Of a stretch of DNA of 64,000 bases, positions 44,090 through 57,370 are shown piece by piece. Every line of letters starts with the position of its first letter. Position 1 is the first letter of the stretch. Both the position numbers and the translations under genes were made by a program. The stretch comes from Gnetum montanum (Eukaryota > Streptophyta > Gnetopsida > Gnetales > Gnetaceae): NCBI GenBank assembly GCA_015680685.1, contig MNCI01010443.1:1708235-1772234 (forward strand), given 5' to 3'. The notes under the pieces were generated by a model. That model did not search any database. It had not been told where the DNA came from and saw nothing but the letters and a program-made list of their open reading frames with translations.

Positions 44090-44570
44090 CAAAGAGAGAT
44101 GATCTTTTCATCTAGACCAAGGAATGTAAAAATGCATTATAGAGCCTTAAGTAGAATCTCATAGAGACTCTAATTCTACAAGCACTTGACTAGCCCAAAC
44201 CATTCCATATCATGATAGATGCATCGAACTATGCTTTGGGAGATGTGCTTACATTGTTGGATGATAAGAAACATCCATTTTACATCCACTACACAAATAG
44301 AAGCATTGTGGCTGTAAAATTGAATTACACCACTATGGAAAAATAACTAATGGTGATGGTGTTTGCTATAGAGAAGTTTCAGCACTATGTGTTTGGATAT
44401 AAAGTGTTTGTGCACACTAATCATAGTGCCATTTACTTCCTCATGAATAAACCAATAGTGAGTCCTCATGTCATATGGTATCTGGTGATCTTTCAAGAAT
44501 TCAATCTTACAATGGTAGATTGAAAAGGGACTAAGAATGTGGTTGTTGACCACTTGTCTCGATTGTGATG
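44090..44570 (+). pseudogene. pol: RNase H, Athila long copy
   Basis: After the RT thumb and a SFLGY-SYYRKFI connection (44010-44050) come FHIMIDASNYALGDVL (44203-44250), KKHPFYIHYTNRSI, LNYTTMEK, AIEKF-HYVFGYKVFVHTNHSAI (44367-44430) and VVVDHLSRL (44540-44568). The first catalytic Asp (MIDAS) and final Asp (VDHLSRL) remain; the second Asp of the HTDH motif reads Asn. There is no second archaeal-type RNase H, which separates these elements from the Tat copy at position 1. Confidence 0.8.
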
Positions 44571-44639
44571 GGATAACAAAGAGGAGGAAGGCCCATTATC
44601 CGATCTATTTCTTGACAAACTCCTATTTATTACTGCAAT

Positions 44640-45940
44640 AAATGAACAAATTCTTGTAGCACAAAAATGGTATGATGGCATCCTCAATTATCTTCTCACT
44701 CAGGAGATTCCACAAGATTTGGACTATAGGAAAAAATAGCAATTTCTTCATTGAGTTAAGAACTTCATGGAAATCAATGGACACCTTTAAAAGGTGTGTG
44801 TTGATGGCTTGGTTCGTTTGTGTGTGCTTGATGCAAATTAATTGGAAGTTCTCTAAGATGCTCATGAAAGCCCTTTTGGAGGCCACTATGTTGGGAGATG
44901 CATAGCCATAAAAATCCTGATGGTGGGATACTATTGACCCATAATCTTCAAGGATGCCCATCAATTTGTCTAACCCTATGAGCACTATCAATGAGATGGT
45001 GGGATGATTGTACGAATGGAGGATCCTCAACAATGGATTCAACCACTAGAAACATTTGATATATGGGGCATTTACTTCATGGGCTCCATCACATCCATGT
45101 TCAATGGGAAAGCATATATAATTTTCGTAGTTGACTACTATACTAAATGGGCAAAAGTAGCAGCCATCACTGACTTTACATCATCCACTGCTGCTCGATT
45201 TATATAAAAAAATGTTGTAAATAGGTTTGGGGTGCCACGTGCACTAATTTCTAATAACGGAACTCATTGGTGTCACTTTTTGAAAACTCATGCAATGCTT
45301 GGGGGGTTCAACATAAATTAACAATACCCTATCATCCCCAATTGAATCGTCTAGTTGAGGTGACTAACAAGGAGATCACAAAGATTCTAATAAGAACTAT
45401 TAACAAATATATGAGAGACTAGAGCACAAACCTAAATGATGCCCTTTAGGCCTATAGCTCAACATAGAAAATCCCTATTAATTACTCTCCCTATGAGCTA
45501 GTGTACAGAAAACTTCCATCACTTCCAATCCAATCTGAGAACTGTATACTTTCAATAGCCTGTGATCTAGATCTTGACCTAAGTCTCGCATAAAAAGAAA
45601 GATTGATCAACCTAAACATGCTAGATAAAAATTGATTGGTAGCCCTATCTTTGAATGAAGTGCACAAGGCATTCAACAAACAATAACATAACCTTAGAAT
45701 ATGAAAAGTGAAATTTTAACTAGGAGATAAGGTTCTCTACTAGAGTCCCACACACGTACCTTAGAAAACTAAATTCCAAATGTTATGGGAAGGATCTTAT
45801 ATAATTGATGAAATCTTTTCTTCTAGGGTCATGATCATATATAAACCTAAAAACCCAAACAAAAAGCAGTTGATCAACATCCAACAAATTAAGCCTTTCC
45901 ATGAGCCCAAGCAAGCCAGTGCAATAAATACCTCAACAAA
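44640..45940 (+). pseudogene. pol: Integrase, Athila long copy
   Basis: Zinc-binding module near 44860-44990: HESPFGGHYVGRCIAIKIL--GYY, then HQFV; the Cys pair is lost. Core 45055-45450: WGIYFMGSI (first Asp to Tyr), KWAKVAAI, LISNNGTHW (second Asp to Asn) near 45245, and LVEVTNKEI with the Glu near 45352. A C-terminal segment GDKVLY…QMLWEGSYII lies at 45720-45810, followed by NIQQIKPFHE at 45876-45910. Two of three catalytic residues are gone, so the copy is dead. Confidence 0.78.
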
Positions 45941-46009
45941 TGGAAAACCATGCTCAATTTTTCAAATCTCCTCCTTCCAACTTAGTTGTGGGGGAGATGG
46001 CCATCTATG

Positions 46010-48080
46010 CTAATTATATAAGTTTCCCCTCAGTTTTTCTATTTTATGCTTTACACATTTTTGTCTTTGTAATTTATTTATTTTACACATTTTTGATCTT
46101 TAAAATTGTTTTTCTTATTTATACCATTTTCTTTTTACACCATCGTTAGTACATTTGAATCTTTCTTGAATATTTTATACTTTCTTATATTTTTTACTTT
46201 ATTTTACTGTGGTTTTCTAATTTTTGTTAATAAATGTGCTTTGTGCCAACAAGACATAATGGTGCAGTGGCTATTACTAATGGTGGTTTGTGCTTAATGT
46301 TTTTTTTGCTAATGTCTAGTTTGTATTTTTGAATTTTTGTACTAATGGCTAAGACATGGTTTGTGTTTCATGGAACAAGCAGTGAGTCCACGACATTCAC
46401 CCATTAACAAACTCTATGGTTTTCCTTGTTTTGGAAATTTGAGATCCCTTTCATTAAATAAACTTTTAATAAATTTGTGACCTTTGTAGTTTCTAGAATT
46501 AGGAAGGATTCAAAGATTTGCATAGGGTGTGACTTCAAGGAGACTTAATGCTCTTTCTACTCTTCTACTAACTTAAGTGGTTAAGTCTTTTTATAGACTT
46601 CTTATCATTCCATGTCGACCAATAACAGGAAGTCAAATAAAGTCTTTGCATTGTGTGGTTCCCATCCAAAAAGAAAAAATAAATACAAGAAAGTACAAAT
46701 ATGATGGGAATTCAAAGCACACCCCTTAGACAAATAAATGGGCTACAAACATTGGTTATGGAACTAGAAAGACATGTTACCCATGCTTGAAGGACCCCTC
46801 TAACTGAGGCTCTCTCTCACTTTCTACTTCTCTTTTTGTCTCTTTATGGAATGGTGGTTATTTTGTGGGAGCACTCTTGTGTCTTGAGGGGGTGGATCAA
46901 TCTTAAAGTGGTGATTTAAACTCACTGAAAGAGGTTGATTTTGGTCTAGAATAAGGATGGATCTTCTTAGGTCATTTTAAACACACATTCTACAAGGGAC
47001 TTCTTATGACCTCAATTTAGAATTCCATTCCACCTTCTCCATCATCCATCTCTATTGTCTATAAATCATCTTGATGCCAAATTCCATGTTCTTGATTTGA
47101 TGTCCTGGTCTGATGTACTTGAATACCTAGGTAGAATCTTCTTAGTTATGGTCCTTAACTTCCATCAACCATTAATTACCTATGGGGCCTACAGACTCCC
47201 TAGGTTGAGGTTATGCAAGGGCAAACAAGGCATGTGCCTACTATGGGAAGGAACCACCTACATATCCCTTAATTTGGTTCATTAAGCATCTTATCCTTAA
47301 GAATTCTTACAATCAAAATCTTTTGTACATCCATCTTCTGGATCAAACCATGTGCTCCTTTACATATTTTACTTAATAAACACATTCTCCATGAAATTTT
47401 TAAATTTTTGAGGTTTCAAAGATCCTCTTCAATGATTTCATCATATTCTTGGCCTTTCTAGGACTCAATGAATCCAAAATTCCTTGTATTTTTTAAGATA
47501 TTTAAAATTTAAAATTTTCCCTATCGGCTCCATATACAAGATCCTGTTAAAGGAGTAGATGCGTATATGAGACCTCATTGACGTAGTGGAAAAATAATAT
47601 ATATATGCATGATGCCACTTTGAAATTTTCACATTTTCTCACAAATGCTAAGGGAGTTTTTCAAATTTTCAAAGCCTAGAACCTTCCAAAGACCATAACT
47701 TTCTAATTGTTTACCCAAATCACTGTGTTCCTCGACCCTATAGTTACCAGAGGTAAGCTCTTAGTTGTGGGGGCCACAAATATGCCATTTTTTATAGAAA
47801 CTTTTTTCACCATTTTTCTAACTCCCACAAAGGTTTAACTAAAATATCAACTATTAAACATCAAGTTACAAGAGTTAAACCTTTCCAACAAGCTTTGGTA
47901 ACATTTAAAATCAATAATTAATAAAATAATAAATTTGACATGGTCCAAACTTAGCCAAAGTATAACTAAATAATGAGAGAAGGTATTCAAAAATTTAAAG
48001 TTACACATTATATCTACTAATCCATGGATATGTTGTGACCACAGATGGCACTAAAATGAAAATACACGTAAGAAGCAAGA
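46010..48080. other. Untranslated spacer between pol and third ORF
   Basis: T-rich at 46020-46250, then mixed. It contains the segment shared with 13625-13800 (46695-46860). No domain is recognised; the 47055-47285 open stretch has no motif. Confidence 0.5.
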
Positions 48081-48099
48081 TAGTCTCAACCAATATTGA

Positions 48100-50645
48100 A
48101 ATGACCTATGATGAGAAGGGGCCAAAAACAAGCCCAGAAAGAACCACTTGCAACCCATACCATATGTCTTCTTAGGAAAGATGCTAAGGTGGAATCTATT
48201 CGAAAGATTCGAAAACTAGTAGCAACAATAGAACATTCCCACTGGGATGATGCACCAACTCAATAAGAAAATTTTGAGGTGACCTTGATAGAAGCTTTCC
48301 TGAATCAAATTAGATCAAGGAAGGTCCAAAAAAAATGTAATGGAACTTAAACTTTGGCCCTTTCCTAAAGCAAGCACCTAAAGAAGTACAAGATCAACTA
48401 AAGTAAGTGGATCTCAACATTAAGAAAGAATGGATTTGATGGTGCTATGGTGTCGACTACAAGGATTTTGGTGTGCTCAAACTAGCAAGAAAGATTTGCT
48501 ACAAGATTATGACCTTTCACCTCAATCCCATGGTGAAGCCAAGCAAAATCACAACCTTTTTTACCTATTCATGTAACACTCTAAGTGGGAGATTCCCTAT
48601 CAATCTTCCATAGCTAATCTATCTAGAGATGAAGAAGTGATTTAAAGAGAATGAACATGGAAGGAGGGCACTCCCCTTTTCATGCCTCATCAAAAAAATA
48701 TATAGGAGGGGAGGAATAGTCTATACAAATGATGTTGTCATGCAATCCTTGACTATTAATTTGACAAAAATAATGAAAGATAAAACACCTATAACAGTCA
48801 TTCAAAAAGAGGAGTAGTAGCCACCACCTCCACCTACCACTCAAACAACTATGGTATACATCGCTATAATAACCCAATGATTGCACAAATATTGAGAATG
48901 ACTCTTGAGTGAATAGGAGCCACGAGTAGGCACAGGTGGCAAGGATCCATATGTGTATCAACTAGTAATGAGTCACCTAAATGAGGTGGCCCAAACAATA
49001 AGCTTTATGGGAGGAGGTGGATCTATTTTCTCAATCCAAAGAACGTAGTTATCTGCAAGATCTAATCCTAAAGCTATAGAGGTCAAGGTATCTCTCATAG
49101 AATAGTAGCCACTCCTAGAAATTTCTAGAAATGCTACAACCTTCTTGGTGCACTTGGAGAAAGGAAAGGAGCTAATTGTACTAGTGATGTAGCACTAAGG
49201 GTAGGAGACAGTAGCAGAGCTGGTTACTGATAGATTTTCCAAAACACTCAATGCACCTATGGCATCTATACTAGATGTCACTACACTCAAGGATGTGCAG
49301 ATGTCCATAGGGATCACAAGTAGCAAAATAAATGTAGCACAACATCAAGAACTGCTAGATTGATTAGTGGGAATTAGGAAACTACATCTAGATGTCTTTA
49401 ATATTCTAAATAATATCACTATAACCCAGTCAAAGATGCTAAATGGAAGGGGCAAAAACATCATCTTATAGAGACAATTGGAAACAACTAAGGAGCTAAA
49501 TGAATGCTTAGCTACTGAAGTTGCCAAATTAAGAGCCCAAATTGCCAATCATGAATTTCTCAACCCAACATGGACAAAAGATGAAGCTCTTGAATAGCTT
49601 CACACCAGACTAAAATGGGTTGAGGGTGCAATGAAAATAGTGATGTTCTACTGATCTTTGGTAGAGGCTACATAACATAAAATTCAAAAGGCCTTGGATC
49701 ATACCCACTAGGAGAATGTACAATTGACCACAAAGAATCATTGCCTGTGGAATGTTGATGAGCACAAACAACAATTAACCAACTTCATCCATCAATAGTA
49801 GGAGCAACTAGCCAGAGCAAACATAGAGTTAAAGAGATTGAGAGTAGAAAATAGAAACCTCTACATGGAGGAGGTTTGTGCCCTTGCCAAAAGATTGTGA
49901 TAGAGGTAGCCACTTGGAAATCAGAGGCTCTCAAATTTGAGAGAGTCAAGGATCATTAGAGAGATTAGGTTGGTCTACAAAAAGAAGTGAATGGAAAAAA
50001 ACATTTAGTTGGTGAAGGGAAAAGTAAATGAAGCTCTCTAGAAACTCCAGCAAGAAAGACAAGTTTGGCAACCTATCATTGATGAGATAGATGCCTACAA
50101 GAAGGCATAAATCCACATGAAGTAGTTTTAGATTGAGGAGATGACAAAACACATAGAGCTTGCCAATATCCAATGTGGAAATTTTCCGAATGGCTATGGT
50201 TAGAATTAGAGAAGTAGATGTCTAGCTCATTTTTTGGTACAAAGCTGAGTTGAAGCATCACAAAGATACCAAGTAGAATGCACTAATCAAAGATTTTCTA
50301 TTGAGAACTTATCCAGAAAGATAATTGACTACCATGGGCTGTAGAATGCAATAAAGGCATTTGATGTCAAATGCAAAAAATTTGCTACTTGGTTTGCCAA
50401 CGTAAAGGAGTTGTTCCTAGTAATGTTCTATCTATGGAATATTCCCATTCCAGCCCACATTTGTGATGTTGTGTGGACTATGAATGATCCCTAGAGTAAG
50501 GAAGAGAAGATGAAGGCATTACTAGATGCCTTTTGCCTTCCATTAAAGATTGCAATCATAGCAGGACAGCCATAGCTACCTCATCCACCATGCATGACCA
50601 AAACTAATGAAGGTCCTTAAAAACCTCAAGAGCCTCCACTGCCTG
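48100..50645 (+). pseudogene. Athila third ORF, fullest copy
   Basis: N-terminal part 48340-48720: PF-KQAPK near 48360, DYKDFGVLKLARKI near 48465, then SGRFPIN-P-LIYLEM and HGRRALPFSCLIKKIYRRGGIV (48580-48725). This pattern resembles the plant putative transposon-protein domain (usually INVG--I…G-L-FPSLIT-LC--AGV). A Pro/Thr-rich linker is followed by a heptad-rich region 49440-50340 (AKLRAQIAN, WQPIIDEIDAY at 50069) and the C-terminal W-IPIPAHI-DVVWTMNDP block at 50438-50490. Role unknown. It lies where Athila elements carry an extra ORF, presumably expressed from a separate or spliced RNA. Many stops. Confidence 0.55.
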
Positions 50646-50884
50646 GGACTATCTAATCTTCTCAACCATCTTCATATCATTAGAGAATATGCTATCCAGT
50701 TTTGTGAAATCATGTCATGGTGTTCAATTTTGTGTCATGAACACCATAATTTTTGTAATGTTTTGATTTGTGCACTTGGGCACTTAGTTTTGTCATGTCA
50801 ATTTATTTTTTCAAGAGTCAGTCAATAATCCCATACCTTCTCAATTTTGTAAAGGAACTCAATGATGAGTTTTCATTTAGTCAT

Positions 50885-50891
50885 GGGGGTA
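50885..50891 (+). other. Polypurine tract GGGGGTA
   Basis: Directly before the LTR at 50892. The same tract precedes LTRs at 15155 and 57620, and a weaker one 7902. It is the plus-strand priming site. Confidence 0.7.
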
Positions 50892-51851
50892 TGATGAGCA
50901 TCAAAGTGCTGCATCAATAGGTCCCCATTGATGTGGCCTCATTGACAGGCCTCCATCAATAGGGCCCCATTTATATGGTTTTGTCTCATTGACAATGCAA
51001 TGTCGATGTAACATTTTCTACATTTATGAGGACCCATCGACATAGCCTAGTAATAAAAACTATAAATATGAGCTTACAACCATGTTTATAAAGAGTAGAG
51101 TCATAGTTGTAGCAAAACTCTTACAGTTTTTTCATTTGAGAGTTAAAATATTTCTCTGAGTGCCCATAGTAGGAGTCGGAAAGTGTACGAATCTTTATTT
51201 GAGTACTATTGTACCTGAACCACACTAGTGTATATGGCAATAAAGATGAGCCTTTTGATCAAACCTTGTAGCACTTAGAATATATTGATGATTTACTTAT
51301 CTATTTATTGTTTCTAGTAATTATGCAATTAATTAAGCTAAATTAGACTTTAAGAGATTGGTTAATTAATTAAGTTAAATAGATTAAGCACATAAGTATG
51401 AACGCTTTAAGTGTAAACACGTATTCACTTGGTAATACTAGCAATGTTATTGCTTGGCGTGCCCAATAGTGTAGTGCTTGGTAACCCAACAATGGATACG
51501 TGGGTTTAGGACATGTATAGAAAGTGGGACTGGTTGCTTATGTTAGGACTAGTTAGAGATTAGTTAACTAGTTAGATTAAATTACTTATTAAATTATTTC
51601 ATCTCTCTACTTTAAGCACCAAGTATATAAAACATAAAACAATAAAAATCATATGTCTCGATTACACTTAACCATACCTTTGTACATCACAAGTGTAATT
51701 GGAAAGACAAAAAATGACTATTAGGGCAATGTTCACTTTTTAGAAGACTAGTGTACTAGAAGACATAGAGCCCATGGAATTCAATCAATTCACACATGAA
51801 TGCTTCATGATTCATATGGTTGAGCATAGGGGCACCTTTCACCACTCTTCA
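50892..51851 (+). repeat. Athila LTR, subfamily 1, copy C (shared middle LTR)
   Basis: 960 bp, TGATGAGCATCAAAG…CTCTTCA (last motif mutated from CTCATCA). TATAAATA at 51061-51068, with a second TATAAA about 20 bp downstream. A polypurine tract lies on its left and a primer site on its right. Confidence 0.9.
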
Positions 51852-51852
51852 T

Positions 51853-51870
51853 TAGTGACATTGCCAAGGA
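51853..51870 (+). other. Primer binding site, tRNA-Asp type
   Basis: TAGTGACATTGCCAAGGA, 12 of 18 matches to the tRNA-Asp primer site. Confidence 0.7.
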
Positions 51871-52005
51871 CTCTTCTTATCTAAAACATGCACTATCTAG
51901 ATTTGGTGAATATCATTAACATCATTGGACAAACCCTAAGGTCAATATCATTTCCATCATAACTATAATTACATAAACACATTAATATTTTATTTTTATT
52001 CCAAA

Positions 52006-54240
52006 ATGTCTTCTTCTCATAGGCAAGATGATACGAAATTGCCTATCCCTCAAGAATGCAAGGTGGTATATACTCATCCAGATGAGTATGTGCCTTACTT
52101 CTTCTTCATCCTACATTAGGATGAACAACTACGATGGCATGATATGGAAGGAAACATTGTAATGCCTCTAGATCAATCTATGCCCATGATGCTACTTCAA
52201 ACTCTTAAGAAGTTAGGCATTCAAGATCTTCAAGAGGAGTTTAGTGTGCATGATTATGACTACTGGGACTACTGTCCCACTAAAACACAACACTAAAGAG
52301 ATTGACACTAGGAGAGGCACCATGAGGTTGTGAAGGGAAAACGATTCACTAATCCCTTATTCCTATTAAACAAAGATGAAAATGAGGATCCTCCCTCAAG
52401 CGGCTCTCAACATGAAAATTCTTCATCCCTTGTTACTGATGATGGGAGCATGGTCTTGAATCTATGATCTACTATTAATAATCCAAGTTTAGGCAAAGAT
52501 GGTAGTCAAGGTAGGAGCTCAGACAAGCATTAAGAGGATAAGAAAATAACGAATGTGGCCGTGAAAATTAAAGGGGAGTTAGTAGACACCATGGTGGTGG
52601 TAGTCCTCCTTTCTCTTCATCCTTTTCATTTGCATATTTTTCTTTTTTCTCTTCTGGTTTTGACAAACCTTGCAGAAAACACAGCTATGAGGAAGGTGAT
52701 CATTGGGACAACAATAATGATCATTAGGCCCATAATGAATGAAGGGGTAATAGAGGACATCACTGGTGAAAAATAAATAATGATGATGATGAACCTTTAT
52801 TGGAAACTTGAAGCATGCTAAATATAGTAGAGGCTATAAAAATTTCAACTAGGCATGTGAAAGACAGTTGGATCAAATGACTTGATATCAACAATATTTC
52901 CATATGAGGGGGGATATAACTCTAATCTACAAAAACATCTTCAAGCTTTCCATGATACCTATGCCTTATATAATATTGAAAATGATTAGTAGAAATTAAA
53001 GTTATTTCCTAGAACACTCATCAAGGAAGTAGAAAACTAGTACTGGTTCTTGGAGCTAGAATATATCTATAAATAGATTACAATGCTAGAGTTATTTAAT
53101 GATAAGTATCAGACATACTCCGAAGTGTCTAATCTGAGAAGGAAAATCTAAGGATGGAAGCAAGGAAACTGTGAACCCTTAAATGCCACCATGACTAGAT
53201 ACTATTCTCTCATACACTAATGCCTTAGCCATGGTTATTCTCAATGGGAACAACTTCACCATATTATTGATGGGCTTAGAGTAGAAACAAGGAGAACCCT
53301 TAGGATCTATGCCTAAGGGAGACTATTAGAACTTTGATCTCATCAAATCCAAAGGCTAATTGAGTAGGTAGCAAAAGAAGAATGAGAGTTGAGAAAAAAA
53401 GAATGTGAAAAGGAATACAATAGGAATTCTTCCATTAAAAAAAGGGAAGTCTGATTTTTTGATAACAAGGAAGAATCATCACTTGATGATGTGGTGAAAA
53501 AAAAAACCTTGCTAAACCAAAATTTTATGTTTGAAATTTTGGCCAAGGTGGATAAAATGTGGGATTCATTGAATGAAAAATTTCAAACTACTCTAAAAAT
53601 TGCTAAAGAATCAAGAGAGCAGAGTAGTAATGATAAACGCAAGAGGCAAAAACAAACTAAACATGCCTACCAAAGGGGTAAAGGCAATGTTTTCATAGCA
53701 AATAAAGTTATAGAAACCAAATCAAATGTTGATGATGGGTGTGACATTTGCCAATAAGAACATCCTAAGGGATGTTGTTCCATTGTGTCACACTTATAGG
53801 AGTCTAGGATGTATACTCTAAATCCATGATTAGTAAGAAGGTAAGCACCCCAAAAGATTGCTTTATCCTCAAGGTAATCCCAGGAAATTTCATCAATAGT
53901 AGAGATATTATCCAAGTGGAGCACCATCACAACTATATGAGTAATACCAACAGTGGCACCAACCATAATCGTGAGAGATGCTACCACTACGGCAATAATA
54001 ACCTTATAGGAAACCCAATCCATATGGGTATCATGTTCAATAATCACTATCTCCATGTGACTCTTCCAGTCATGCTTCTCCATTCTAACATCACTACTAC
54101 CCTTCTAAGTACTATAGAGCTAATTCTTCACATTTGCAGACGAATGCCACATTTCATCCTTATCCTCCTCTTGTCCTTGCATCTATTCTTCCACCCTTAA
54201 CCCAACTACTGCTTGCTCCATCTATGTAGGGTGAACTTCC
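52006..54240 (+). pseudogene. gag: Athila gag, second tandem unit
   Basis: ATG at 52006 (MSSSHRQDDTKLPIPQECKV). The same layout as 39855: Ser/Phe-rich region near 52620, capsid domain at 52905-53250 (HLQAFHDTYAL, LFPRTLIKEVEN, LELFNDKYQT, NLRRKI), helical linker open at 53491-53757, a Cys/His remnant (CDIC near 53745 and EHPKGCC near 53760), and a Pro/His-rich tail to about 54230. Stops and frameshifts occur throughout. Confidence 0.8.
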
Positions 54241-54459
54241 AACCTAGCCACAATAACATAACGCTACCATGGTTGTCACTCTACAAATGGTTTGTCAACT
54301 GAGGGGTTTGGAACCTCATGCTCATAAAAGACCTTTCTTCTAATCCACTAGCCCTACTAAGCCCTCACTGATTTAGGTAGCTAGCAACCCCGCTCGTGCT
54401 TCACCCTCTGAAAATCATTCTTTTGGATTCCCTTTGAACCAAATGTCACCTAAAATCCA

Positions 54460-54960
54460 TACTATTATGCTTACTCACATTTTATTTGATTGGATTCAAA
54501 CTAGAAACCTTCCTAGGAAGTTAGCTAATCCTAGGAGTCCTCTCATCTATTTATAGATTATTGGGAATGAATTATGTAAGGCTCTTCTTTATTTAGGTTC
54601 TGGTATGAATTTGATTTTTCATGAGATGTATACTACCTAGAACCTACCACCTCTCAAGAAGAGTAATATCATATTGGAATTGGTAAATAAGTTCATCACT
54701 ATTCCATTAGGACTAGTCAAAGAAATTATGACCATCATTTGTGGGTGGTTTTATCCTATTGATTTCCTAGTAATCAAGGTTGAAAACTATAAGTGAGACT
54801 TTCCAATCATTATGGGAAGGACATGGTTAAGTACTATAGATGCAACAATGGGCATCAGAGATCTTTCCCTAGAAATATCTAAAGAAAATGCATTTGGAAA
54901 GATCAAGAAGAGAGGAGTTCCATACATCGTAGACAACAACATAAGGTGTAATTGTGTGTA
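54460..54960 (+). pseudogene. pol: Aspartic protease domain, second tandem unit
   Basis: CKALLYLGSGMNLIFHEMY near 54578-54635: the active-site Asp of the D-L-G motif reads Tyr (GAT to TAT), while L-G is kept. LVKEIMTIICGWFYPIDFLVIKVENYK and PIIMGRTWL (54810-54835) follow. It is more complete than the long copy's protease in the flap region, but inactive by the Asp loss. Confidence 0.72.
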
Positions 54961-55104
54961 GAAACTCTGGGTAGTGAAACGAGCATCTCTTTCTACATGC
55001 CAAAAGTGTGCACACTAAGATGATATTCAAAGGTGTCTGTATGCAATAACCACAAAACAAGAGGACACCTAGTGGCTGATCATTGATCCTGATAATAACA
55101 CAAT

Positions 55105-56260
55105 ATGCATGGAACTTGCTAAGAGCCTAACATGTGCCTATGTTGCAGGCATAGATGAACTAGAGAAAGTTCATAACCAACTCTCTAATGATGAAAATGT
55201 TGATACCAATTGGGAAGAGTTGGAGATCCCTAAGAATTTCAAGCAAGAGTCCCTAGAGTTGAAAACTCTACCTACTGGCATGGAATATGTGTTCTTAAAA
55301 AATGATAAGTTGATCATACTTAATGCTTGACTTGCTTATGAATAAAAAGCAAAACCTTTGAAAGTGATCAACAAATGGCCAATAGCCTTTTCTTGGTCAT
55401 ATCCTAAACTTACTAGGATCGATCCATGGATATGCCAACATTGCATTTACACTGATCCATCCATGAAGCTAAGGAGGCAACCACAACAGTGGTTGAATCC
55501 AAAATTAAAGAAAATTTTCAAAGAGGAGATTGAGAAACTCCTTAAGGTAGGGTTCACCTATCCCATTATGGATAGTGAGTGGGTCAACCCATTCATGATA
55601 GTGACAAAGAAAGTGGTAAATGGTAGGTTTGTGTCGACTTTAGGCTATTAAACATGGTAACATTTAGTCGAGGATCATTTTCTATTGTCATTTGTTGATT
55701 AGGTGTTGGACACCATTTTTGGGCATTACTATTATATTTTTTGAATGGTTATAGTGGCTATAACCAAATCCAAATTTCACTAGAAGATCAAGCCAAAACA
55801 ACATTCATAAGTTCCTGGGGGACCTTTGCATATCACAAGATGCCTTTTGGTCTATGCAATGCTCTTGCTACTTTCCAACGCTTGGTTTTAAGTATCTTTT
55901 AGCAACAAATAGGTAGTGGAGTGAAAGTCTTCATGGATGACTTCTTCAATTATGATGCTACATTCAAGCAAGCCTTGGATCCCCTTGAGCAAGTATTAAA
56001 GAGATGTATGGAAATAAATCTATGGCTCAATTGGCAAAAGAGTCATCTTATGGTCTAAGAGAGCATTATGTTGGGGCACAGAGTTTTATAAGAAGGGATC
56101 AAGGTAGACCATGAAAAGATAATGATCATCCAAGGAATCACCCATAAACCAAAAACTTTCAAAGATGTTTGGTCATTCCTTGGACACACTAGTTACTACC
56201 AACAATTCATAGAGAATTTCTCTAAGATCACAAAATTGTTGGTCAAGCTGACAAAGAAAG
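55105..56260 (+). pseudogene. pol: Reverse transcriptase, second tandem unit
   Basis: Pre-RT segment at 55109-55330 (LELKTLPTGMEY), then ITRIDPWIC-HCIYTD, RRQPQQWLNPKLKKI at 55465-55515, YPIMDSEWVNPFMIVTKK at 55560-55610, GYNQIQISLEDQAKTTF near 55755, PFGLCNALATFQ near 55845, VFMDDFFNYDATF at about 55927-55965, and the NLWLNWQKSHLMV thumb segment near 56020. The open stretch 55358-55651 preserves the finger domain. The FMDD catalytic box is intact, but stops and a frameshift lie between. Confidence 0.82.
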
Positions 56261-56299
56261 ATGTTCTTTTTATCTAGACCAAATAATGCAAAAATACAT

Positions 56300-56772
56300 T
56301 CCAAAGCCTCATGCAAAAGCTTATGCTTTAGGAGCATCATGATAGATGCATTGAATTACACTTTGGAAGTCATGCTTATGCAATTGGATGATAAGAAACA
56401 TCCATATTACATCCACTATGCAAGTAGAAGCATTGTGGATGCACAATTGAATTACACCACTATAGAAAAAAAATAATGTTAATGGTGTATGCTCTAGAGA
56501 AGTTTAGGCACTATGTGCTTAAATATAAAGTGTTTATGCACATTGATCATAGTCCCTTTCACTTCCTCATGCACAAACCAATGGTAAGCCCCTATGTCAT
56601 ACGGTAGTTGGTGATCTTGCAAGAATTCGATCTTACAATGGTAGATTGAAAAGGAATTGAGAATGTGATCACTAACCACTTTTCTTGATTGCAATGGGAT
56701 AATAAAGAGGAAGAAAGCCCATTATCTAATCTATTTCATGACAAACTCTTCTTTACTGCTACAATAAATGAA
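56300..56772 (+). pseudogene. pol: RNase H remnant ending at deletion junction
   Basis: LDDKKHPYYIHYASRSIVDAQLNYTTIEKK (56385-56476, written here as found in the open stretch) and YALEKF-HYVLKYKVFMHIDHS follow the family. FHDKLFF and INEQ end at 56773. There sequence jumps to third-ORF sequence, so the rest of RNase H, all integrase and most of the third ORF are missing compared with 44640-50105. Confidence 0.75.
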
Positions 56773-56774
56773 CA

Positions 56775-57370
56775 AGGTGAAAATCTATATGAAGGAGTTA
56801 CAAATTGAGAAGATGATAGAATACATGGAGCTTGCCAATCTCTGATATACAAATATGGCTATGTTGACTATTAGACGGCTGTGGTCAAAACTAGAGAACC
56901 AAGTGGCCAACTCGTACTTGTTTTATGAGGTCAAGCTCAAGCATTATAAAGACACCAAGTAGAAGTTTATGGTGGAAAATGCTAAACTCAAAGTTCTCAT
57001 GGAAAAATGCACTGATCAAAGATCTACTGCCAAGAACCTGGCCAAAAGGATAAATGACTACCAGAAGCTACAAAATGCAATAAAGGCATTTGATGTCAAA
57101 TATAAATAGTTCATTGCCTAGTTTTTCAATGTAAAGGAGTTGTTCCTAGTAATGCCCTATCCATGGGATATTCCCATTCTAGTCCACATTGGTGATGCTG
57201 AGTGGACTATGAATGGTTCTCGGAGTAAGTAGAAGAAGATGAAGGCATTAATAGATGCCTTTCACCTTCCATTTGAGGTCATAACCATAGTAGGATGGTC
57301 ACAGTTGCCTCAGCTACCACACGTGTTTGAAGCCAACAAAGGTCTTTCAGAACCTCATGAGTCTCTATAG
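56775..57370 (+). pseudogene. Athila third ORF C-terminus after deletion
   Basis: Begins with sequence matching 37910 and 50105 (GTGAAAATCTATATGAAGGAG), continues with a helical part (KLKHYKDTK) and ends with the PWDIPILVHIGDAEWTM block near 57168-57210. Same unrecognised family as 6790, 37507 and 48100. Confidence 0.6.
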
